Positions 54,566 to 59,198 of a DNA stretch of 59,198 bases are shown here, in pieces. A program made the translations under genes and the position numbers. Each line of letters starts with the position of its first letter. Position 1 is the stretch's first letter. Location: the NCBI GenBank assembly GCA_023408815.1, contig JAEYJO010000006.1, forward strand, positions 1 through 59,198, read 5' to 3'. The notes beneath the pieces were generated by a model. That model had not been told where the DNA came from, did not search any database, and worked only from the letters and a program-made list of their open reading frames with translations. Source of the DNA: Bacillota bacterium. Its GTDB lineage: Bacteria > Bacillota > Clostridia > Lachnospirales > Lachnospiraceae.

Positions 54566-55396
54566 ATGGCCAGAATATTGACCTATGAAGAAAAGGATAC
54601 ATGGATTCATAGACTTTCCGGCGTTACCAAGCTTATATTCTTTCTTCTGTGGACGATGGCAAGCATGCTGTCCTATGATACGAGGGTACTATTGGCAATG
54701 GTGTTTGGAAGTCTGATTATTTATAAAATGTCTAAGATTCAGTGGAGGCAGGTAGGCACGGTTTTTATGTTCATCTTATTTTTTCTCATCTTCAATTTGC
54801 TTGCTATTTTCGTATTTTCGCCTTATGAAGGAGTAAATATTTACGGCAGCAGGACGGATATTGTTCACATGTTCGGAAACTATTATCTGACAAAGGAGCA
54901 GCTTTTTTATGAATTCAATGTAATGATAAAATATGTTACGATCGTGCCGGCGGTATTTATGTTTATCATTACTACTAATCCCAGCGAATTCGCAGCTTCC
55001 TTAAACCGTATTGGAGTCAGTTATAACGTGAGCTATGCGGTGGCTATTACCCTTCGGTACATACCCGATGTCCAGGACGACTTTACACAGATAAAGCATG
55101 CGCAGGAGGCGAGGGGCATAGAGATGTCAGGAAAGGCATCCTTCTTCGGCCGGATTAAGAATGTTGCCTCCATTATATTTCCCCTTATCTTTACCAGTAT
55201 GGAACGTATCGATGTGGTGAGCAATGCCATGGAGCTGCGCGGTTTCGGAAAGCATAAGAAACGTACGTGGTATGCGGGGAAAAAGTTAAAAAGAGCTGAT
55301 TATATCGTAATCGGTGTCACTGTGGTCATCGCAGCAGCGGCACTTATCATTACTTTTCACGATGGGAACCGTTTTTATAATCCCTTCGTGAAATAG
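54566..55396 (+). CDS. ECF transporter T component
   Basis: The 276-residue membrane protein couples the ATPase to the S component. It has an early helix pair (residues about 20-65), further helices to about 150, and the cytoplasmic coupling motif typical of EcfT, Ala-Arg-Gly (AQEARGIEM) and a second (AMELRGFGKHKKRTW). A final helix lies near residues 245-265. The start ATG lies 3 nt after the ATPase stop. It completes the S-AA-T operon. Confidence 0.9.
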   Translation: MARILTYEEKDTWIHRLSGVTKLIFFLLWTMASMLSYDTRVLLAMVFGSLIIYKMSKIQWRQVGTVFMFILFFLIFNLLAIFVFSPYEGVNIYGSRTDIVHMFGNYYLTKEQLFYEFNVMIKYVTIVPAVFMFIITTNPSEFAASLNRIGVSYNVSYAVAITLRYIPDVQDDFTQIKHAQEARGIEMSGKASFFGRIKNVASIIFPLIFTSMERIDVVSNAMELRGFGKHKKRTWYAGKKLKRADYIVIGVTVVIAAAALIITFHDGNRFYNPFVK

Positions 55397-55440
55397 AAAG
55401 GTTATTTAGAAAATTGTATTTTGGAACAGGAGATGAAGTA

Positions 55441-56295
55441 TTGGAAAATGTAGGAATTATATTGGAAGGAGGAGCCATGCGCAGCATGTTTTGTGCGGGT
55501 GTGCTGGATTTTTTTCTGGACAATGATATACAGATTCCCAATGTGATGGCGGTATCGGCTGGCGCGTACGCCGGTATGAATTATGTGTCGGGACAGAGAG
55601 GGCGCGCGGTGAAAGCTATTATCGAGCCGATGGAGAGAGAGAAGTATCTTGGATTTTCTACCTTTTTTAAAAAAGGTACTTTTTTTGATATGGATTTATT
55701 GTTCGATGAGATTCCGAAACGGAGAGTGCCCTTTGATTTTGAGGCGTTTACTGCTTCTGCAAAGAGATTTATTACCAGTACGGTAAATTGTGTGACGGGA
55801 GAATCCGTTTATCATGAGAAATTCGTTGATGAGGACGATTTCCTGAAAATATGCAGGGCGGCAAACTCGCTGCCGTTTATCGGGAAAGTGACCCATATTG
55901 ATGGGATTCCTATGTTAGACGGCGGTATGGCGGATGCGATCCCGATTGGGAAGGCGTTAGAAGAGGGATGGAAGAAGGTGATCGTAGTCGTCACGAGGAA
56001 TACGAAATATCGTAAAAAGCAGAGATATTTCTACCTTGCCATGATCAGGCTTTTGTATCATAAATACCCCAAATTCGTTAATCTGGTGGCCGGAAGAGCA
56101 GCCAGATACAATCAATCCCTCGATATGCTGGAGCATATGGAAAAGGAAGGGAGGGCTTTTGTGCTGCGTCCCGCTGACGGTATCTATCTGATTAACAATG
56201 AAACAGATGCATCGCGGCTTAAGGAATATTATAGGCATGGGTATGAGGTGGCGGAGGAAAAGAAGACGGAATTGAAAGCTTTTCTGGCTGAGTAA
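55441..56295 (+). CDS. Patatin-like phospholipase
   Basis: The protein has 284 residues if TTG 55441 is used (ACAGGAGATGAAG upstream); the longer TTG-initiated frame at 55414 lacks a site. It has the patatin set: the oxyanion loop EGGAMRSMF, nucleophile Ser in AVSAGAYAG and the catalytic Asp in MLDGGMAD. It should hydrolyse acyl lipids. No signal peptide, so it acts in the cytoplasm or on the inner face of the membrane. It follows the ECF operon by 44 nt and may be read through with it; no functional link is clear. Confidence 0.88.
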   Translation: MENVGIILEGGAMRSMFCAGVLDFFLDNDIQIPNVMAVSAGAYAGMNYVSGQRGRAVKAIIEPMEREKYLGFSTFFKKGTFFDMDLLFDEIPKRRVPFDFEAFTASAKRFITSTVNCVTGESVYHEKFVDEDDFLKICRAANSLPFIGKVTHIDGIPMLDGGMADAIPIGKALEEGWKKVIVVVTRNTKYRKKQRYFYLAMIRLLYHKYPKFVNLVAGRAARYNQSLDMLEHMEKEGRAFVLRPADGIYLINNETDASRLKEYYRHGYEVAEEKKTELKAFLAE

Positions 56296-56372
56296 GATCG
56301 TAATCCGGGAGATGATTTCTGATTCGTGAAGCAAATGTAAATGCAAAAAGTTTGCATTGCAGAACATCATGC

Positions 56373-56399
56373 GTTACTGAGAACGGAGTAAACAGTAAC
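56373..56399 (+). repeat. 27-nt hairpin repeat, copy D (before the thiT promoter)
   Basis: Starts GTTACTG and ends CAGTAAC with loop AGAACGGAGTAAA (one change from copies A and C). Unlike the others it lies just upstream of a promoter, 16 nt before TTGACA. Confidence 0.8.
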
Positions 56400-56415
56400 A
56401 GATTATGAAAAGGGC

Positions 56416-56444
56416 TTGACAAAGATATTGGTATGTCGTATATT
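56416..56444 (+). promoter_or_regulatory. Promoter of thiT
   Basis: TTGACA (56416-56421) and TATATT (56439-56444) are exactly 17 bp apart, a near-perfect sigma-A promoter, placing the transcript start near 56451, just before the TPP aptamer. Confidence 0.8.
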
Positions 56445-56463
56445 GTATACAAATTAAATAAAT

Positions 56464-56556
56464 CGCTAGGGGAGCAATAGCTGAGACTGAATCGAGTCTG
56501 TAAGACGGATTCTAACCCTCATAACCTGAACCGGATAATACCGGCGTAGGAAAGCA
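56464..56556 (+). promoter_or_regulatory. TPP riboswitch (THI element)
   Basis: All landmark segments of the thiamine pyrophosphate aptamer are present in order: AGGGGAGC, CTGAGA, a variable stem, ACCCTC, then AACCTGAACCGG, ATAATACCGG and CGTAGGAAAG. It lies in the leader of thiT, so thiamine uptake falls when TPP is plentiful. The transcript from the promoter at 56416 would start a few bases upstream. Confidence 0.95.
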
Positions 56557-56588
56557 CTTTTTTTGTAAATACGAGTGTTGTTTTTTTG
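56551..56588 (+). terminator. Expression platform of the TPP riboswitch
   Basis: GCACT directly after the aptamer can pair with AGTGT at about 56573, followed by a run of T's, giving a terminator. The left arm overlaps the last aptamer bases, which fits control by premature termination. The stem is short, so translation control is an alternative. Confidence 0.5.
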
Positions 56589-56651
56589 TATTCGCAAAAA
56601 AAAGATTTGAGCCCCTCCATGTGATTTAAAAATTACAAGGGAGGTTTTTTT

Positions 56652-57338
56652 ATGTCATTTTTTGCAAAGGAAGTAGTGGATCAAGAGTGGGGAAATTATT
56701 TCGAACTCACAGGGGCAGGCTATGGAGTGCTGGTAGCCATTATGCTGGCAATTCTGCTGGTGGCTTGTTTTATTTCAGGTAAGGATGGAAACAAAAGGTT
56801 CAGTACGAGGCAGTTGGTGTTTTCAGCTATGGCTATGGCACTGGCTATGGTAACGTCGATGCTTAAGGTAGTAGATATGCCTATGGGAGGTTCGGTTACT
56901 TTCTTCAGCATGCTGTTCATCTGCCTGATTGGCTACTGGTTCGGCCTTCGGGGAGGACTGATGGCAGCTATCGCATATGGTTTTTTACAGCTTATTGTAG
57001 ATCCGTATATTATTAGTATTCCTCAGATGCTGACCGATTATATTTTTGCTTTTGGGGCGCTGGGGCTTTCTGGAGTCTTTTCCAATGCGAAGCATGGATT
57101 GATAAAGGGATATTTACTGGGTGTGCTTGGGCGGTATTTCTTTGCCTTTTTGTCGGGGATGATATTCTTTGGAAGTTATGCTTCGGCTTATAATATGGCA
57201 GCGCCGGTTTATTCGTTAGTGTATAATGGAGCTTATATTGGATTGGAGACGTTGTTTACGTTGGTGCTCATTGCTATTCCGCCGGTTAATAAGGGACTTG
57301 CCAGAGTGAAGGTGATGGCGGTTGGGGATGGTTCATAA
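56652..57338 (+). CDS. thiT: ThiT, energy-coupled thiamine transporter S component
   Basis: The 228-residue membrane protein has about six helices. The family features include the QMLTDYIFAFGALGLSGVF region and Trp/Tyr-rich ligand helices. The TPP riboswitch upstream independently supports thiamine as substrate. ThiT has no ATPase or T component of its own and usually borrows the shared ECF module; the dedicated ECF operon 4 kb upstream is a possible partner, but the shared module may be elsewhere. A GGGAGG site lies 6 nt before the ATG. Confidence 0.93.
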   Translation: MSFFAKEVVDQEWGNYFELTGAGYGVLVAIMLAILLVACFISGKDGNKRFSTRQLVFSAMAMALAMVTSMLKVVDMPMGGSVTFFSMLFICLIGYWFGLRGGLMAAIAYGFLQLIVDPYIISIPQMLTDYIFAFGALGLSGVFSNAKHGLIKGYLLGVLGRYFFAFLSGMIFFGSYASAYNMAAPVYSLVYNGAYIGLETLFTLVLIAIPPVNKGLARVKVMAVGDGS

Positions 57339-57470
57339 GGATTTGTGAGAATTTTACGTTTTCCTTAGATATGGTAGATTTCATTAAGTAAAATCATACG
57401 CATACTGACGGATTTAAAACGAAACAACAGAAGAAAGTCTGTAATATCAAAGAGCAGGGAATCTGAAAAC
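57339..57470. other. Gap between thiT and the insertion sequence
   Basis: About 130 bp with no supported gene or RNA. The IS begins immediately after it. The target-site duplication cannot be checked because the other flank is outside the window. Confidence 0.5.
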
Positions 57471-57547
57471 TGAACTGCTCCCCGTCAAGTAGACAATTAA
57501 AAAAATAAAAACTTTTCTGCCAGTAGGTAATGCCTGCTGGCAGTTTT

Positions 57548-58477
57548 TTACGCCGCCTGTAAGTATATTTCGTATTTTTCCATAGGGGTTAAAACGCCTA
57601 AGTTTCTTTGTAACCGTTTTGTATTATAATACTTCATATAATCAGTAATCATTTTCACTAATTCTTCTCTGCTGGTAAATCTTTTTCCATAATAACGCTC
57701 CCTTTTAATAATTCCCCAAAAGCCTTCCATCGGTCCATTATCAATGCACTTAGCCACTCTTGACATGCTTTGAGTCATCCCTGCCGCTTCCAGCTTTGCG
57801 TGAAATGTCCGGTTGGTATACTGAAATCCTCTATCACTATGAAACAGGGGCTGTGCCTCTGGATTGGCTTTTACAGCTGCATCAAAAGTATCAAAAACCA
57901 ATGCATTATTATTTATCTCATTTATAATGTACGATACAATACGTCTGTCATACAGATCAAGGATCGCACTTAAATAAATTTTCCGTTTTTCAATTCCGAT
58001 ATAATAATGGAATTCCGTTACATCAGTCAGCCATTTCTCATTTGGTTTTTCTGCTGTAAACTCACGGTTCAGGATATTCCCGGCTATATACTGGGGATTT
58101 TTGGCCTGTCGTGTGCATCCATTGTTGGAATACTTAATGGTTGATTTGATACCTTGTTTGCGACATATGCGTAAAACACGTTTATCATTTACATCTATAC
58201 CATGGTATCGCTCGAGCTCATCTCTAATACGGCGATATCCTTTATCAGGTGATTCCGTATGTATTCTTTCTATCTCACTAGCGATACGTTTATTGAGCAT
58301 TTCATTTTCAGGTTCTTCTCTACGAAGCCACTTATAGTACGCTGCCCGTGATACGTCTGCAAACTTACACAGTGAACGTATCGGATAATGATGGATTTCA
58401 TGCTCCTCTTTTATTGCCTGATAGATATACTCATGGCGAACCAGGCTTAGCCCCGCCTCCTCTCTATTTCCCCGAGT
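57548..58477 (-). CDS. IS3-family transposase OrfB (DDE integrase)
   Basis: Reading in the -1 frame from the slippery site gives 309 residues; an internal ATG at 58300 would give 250. The first 59 residues (including EYIYQAIKEEHEIH and SRAAYYKWLRREEPEN) match the usual IS3 OrfB start, so the product is probably made mainly as an OrfAB fusion. The catalytic triad is visible: Asp in WLTDVTEFHY, Asp in FHSDRGFQYT, Glu in GPMEGFWGIIK. No stop or damage interrupts it, so the element may be active. Confidence 0.92.
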   Translation of the reverse strand, partial: TRGNREEAGLSLVRHEYIYQAIKEEHEIHHYPIRSLCKFADVSRAAYYKWLRREEPENEMLNKRIASEIERIHTESPDKGYRRIRDELERYHGIDVNDKRVLRICRKQGIKSTIKYSNNGCTRQAKNPQYIAGNILNREFTAEKPNEKWLTDVTEFHYYIGIEKRKIYLSAILDLYDRRIVSYIINEINNNALVFDTFDAAVKANPEAQPLFHSDRGFQYTNRTFHAKLEAAGMTQSMSRVAKCIDNGPMEGFWGIIKRERYYGKRFTSREELVKMITDYMKYYNTKRLQRNLGVLTPMEKYEIYLQAA

Positions 58478-59130
58478 TTTTTTAAGAAAGATGCCTCCAT
58501 TTCAGCACGCTCTTTTTCTGCCCTTAAAATCTTTACTTCAGCCCGTAATTGCTCCAATTCGCTCATATCATCCGGATCTTTCCGTTTTCCACGCTTATCC
58601 CGCAACGCTTCCACTCCACCAGATTCGTATTTAACGGTATAATTGCGCACCTGTTGATAAGAAACCAGATATTTTTCAGCGGTTTGGGTATAATTATGTT
58701 CATGCGAAATACAATACTCTACGATTTCGACTCTTTCATCAAATGCTGTTTTTCTGCCTTTGGTCATGATCGGACATCCTCCTGTTCCAGAAGCCTTTAG
58801 CTTCTCATGACCATTATACTTCAAAATCCAGTTCCGTAGTTGAGTAGAAGAACGAATTCCGTACTTCCTACAGATAGAAGCGTAGGAATCATTCCCATTC
58901 AGGTAATCCAGTACGGCTTTTTCTTTGATATCTGAAGAATAGGCAGTATTTTGGGAAGTAGTAATTAATCCTTTTTCTCCTAATGACTGATACAATGAAA
59001 TCCACTCAAGAACACGTGTGTTATGAATTCCTAATAATTTTGCCTCGTGATTTGCAGATGTTTTTCCATCCAAGCACCTCTGAACAATATCTATTTTGAC
59101 TTCAAAGGAAAACTTTGCTTTTCTGCCCAT
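58447..59130 (-). CDS. IS3-family transposase OrfA (helix-turn-helix)
   Basis: The 227-residue protein holds several helix-turn-helix units (AKLLGIHNTRVLEWISLYQ, ICRKYGIRSSTQLRNWILKY, TAEKYLVSYQQVRNYTVKY), which bind the IS ends, and a C-terminal leucine-zipper-like helix (LEQLRAEVKILRAEKERAEM) for dimer formation. GAAGGGAGCAT lies upstream of the ATG, inside the terminal repeat. It ends just after the frameshift site. Confidence 0.92.
   Translation of the reverse strand: MGRKAKFSFEVKIDIVQRCLDGKTSANHEAKLLGIHNTRVLEWISLYQSLGEKGLITTSQNTAYSSDIKEKAVLDYLNGNDSYASICRKYGIRSSTQLRNWILKYNGHEKLKASGTGGCPIMTKGRKTAFDERVEIVEYCISHEHNYTQTAEKYLVSYQQVRNYTVKYESGGVEALRDKRGKRKDPDDMSELEQLRAEVKILRAEKERAEMEASFLKKLGEIERRRG
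58477..58483 (-). promoter_or_regulatory. Programmed -1 frameshift site in the IS
   Basis: The minus strand reads AAAAAAA in the phase A-AAA-AAA of orfA. Slipping back one base enters the orfB frame, which stays open for 310 codons including its stop. AGAGAGGAGGCGGGG just downstream could help pausing. Confidence 0.85.
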
Positions 59131-59198
59131 AAAATATGCTCCCTTCTAAGTGACAAGCTTTTATTATTTCACTTGTCTACCTAGAAGGGAGCATATCA

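Larger units (their letters stand above)
57471..59198 (-). mobile_element. IS3-family insertion sequence (IS150-like), 1728 bp
   Basis: The ends are imperfect inverted repeats: TGAACTGCTCCCC at 57471 and, reading inward from 59198, TGATATGCTCCCT; about 20 of the first 29 bases agree, including GTAGACAA. Inside are orfA and orfB on the minus strand, joined by a frameshift site. The window stops exactly at the right end, as expected if an assembly broke at a repeated element. It is longer than a typical 1.4-1.5 kb IS150 relative because orfA is long. Confidence 0.9.

Noticed and set aside
1..59198. CRISPR arrays, tRNA or rRNA genes, phage genes
   Set aside because: No regularly spaced repeats, cloverleaf-like segments, rRNA sequence or phage structural genes were seen in the gaps or coding regions.

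Overview
The window looks like a chromosomal segment of an anaerobic, moderate-GC Gram-positive bacterium of the Clostridia, most likely Lachnospiraceae. The reasons are strong AGGAGG-type ribosome binding sites, frequent TTG/GTG starts, the SUF system in the order C-B-D-S-U, a flavodiiron protein, AddAB, solitary ECF-type vitamin transporters and several small protein families typical of gut clostridia. No species call is possible from the sequence alone. Almost all genes run on the + strand in short operons. The segment ends exactly at the terminal repeat of an IS3-family insertion sequence, so the right edge may be an assembly break.

Region 1 (1-2.95 kb): an OmpR-type response regulator and a 7TMR-DISM histidine kinase arranged tail to tail with overlapping 3' ends. 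Region 2 (3.0-11.05 kb): an iron-sulfur and oxygen-defence block. A MarR-type regulator with a C-terminal cysteine cluster leads sufC-sufB-sufD-sufS-sufU and a flavodiiron protein. A separately promoted sod-dps pair follows, with a perfect palindrome over its transcription start. Region 3 (11.1-15.7 kb): aspartate-family amino acid synthesis: an ACT regulator behind a foldable leader, homoserine dehydrogenase, an ApgM-type presumed homoserine kinase, a repeat-like element and aspartate kinase. Region 4 (15.7-24.7 kb): a membrane protein, then guaB, a GGDEF/EAL protein, purH and a DHH phosphoesterase in one tight run linking purine synthesis with c-di-GMP turnover. Region 5 (24.7-33.6 kb): a small ORF with a structured RNA, glnS, a DUF2225 zinc protein, a PdxR/MocR regulator, a 270-bp inverted-repeat element, a TetR regulator, a duplicated-CxxC protein, a PfkB-like protein lacking the usual catalytic aspartate, and an M19 dipeptidase.

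Region 6 (33.7-45 kb): N,N'-diacetylchitobiose phosphorylase and a phosphosugar mutase, followed by a YesM-type kinase, an orphan sugar-binding lipoprotein, an AraC-type response regulator, a chemoreceptor and a HAD phosphatase. This reads as an amino-sugar phosphorolysis and sensing cluster. Region 7 (45-52.2 kb): addB and addA recombination nuclease-helicase genes. Region 8 (52.3-57.3 kb): a complete ECF transporter (S, fused A-A, T), a patatin-like lipase, and a TPP-riboswitch-controlled thiT. Region 9 (57.47-59.198 kb): an IS3-family element with an A7 frameshift site.

The features most worth a second look are the MarR-Cys4/SUF regulator with its operator, the guaB-GGDEF/EAL-purH-DHH operon, the kinase/binding protein/regulator/chemoreceptor cassette, a 27-nt hairpin repeat found in four intergenic sites, the large inverted-repeat elements, and the PfkB homologue with Asn at both expected Asp positions. 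All functional statements come from reading motifs and context; no database search was run.
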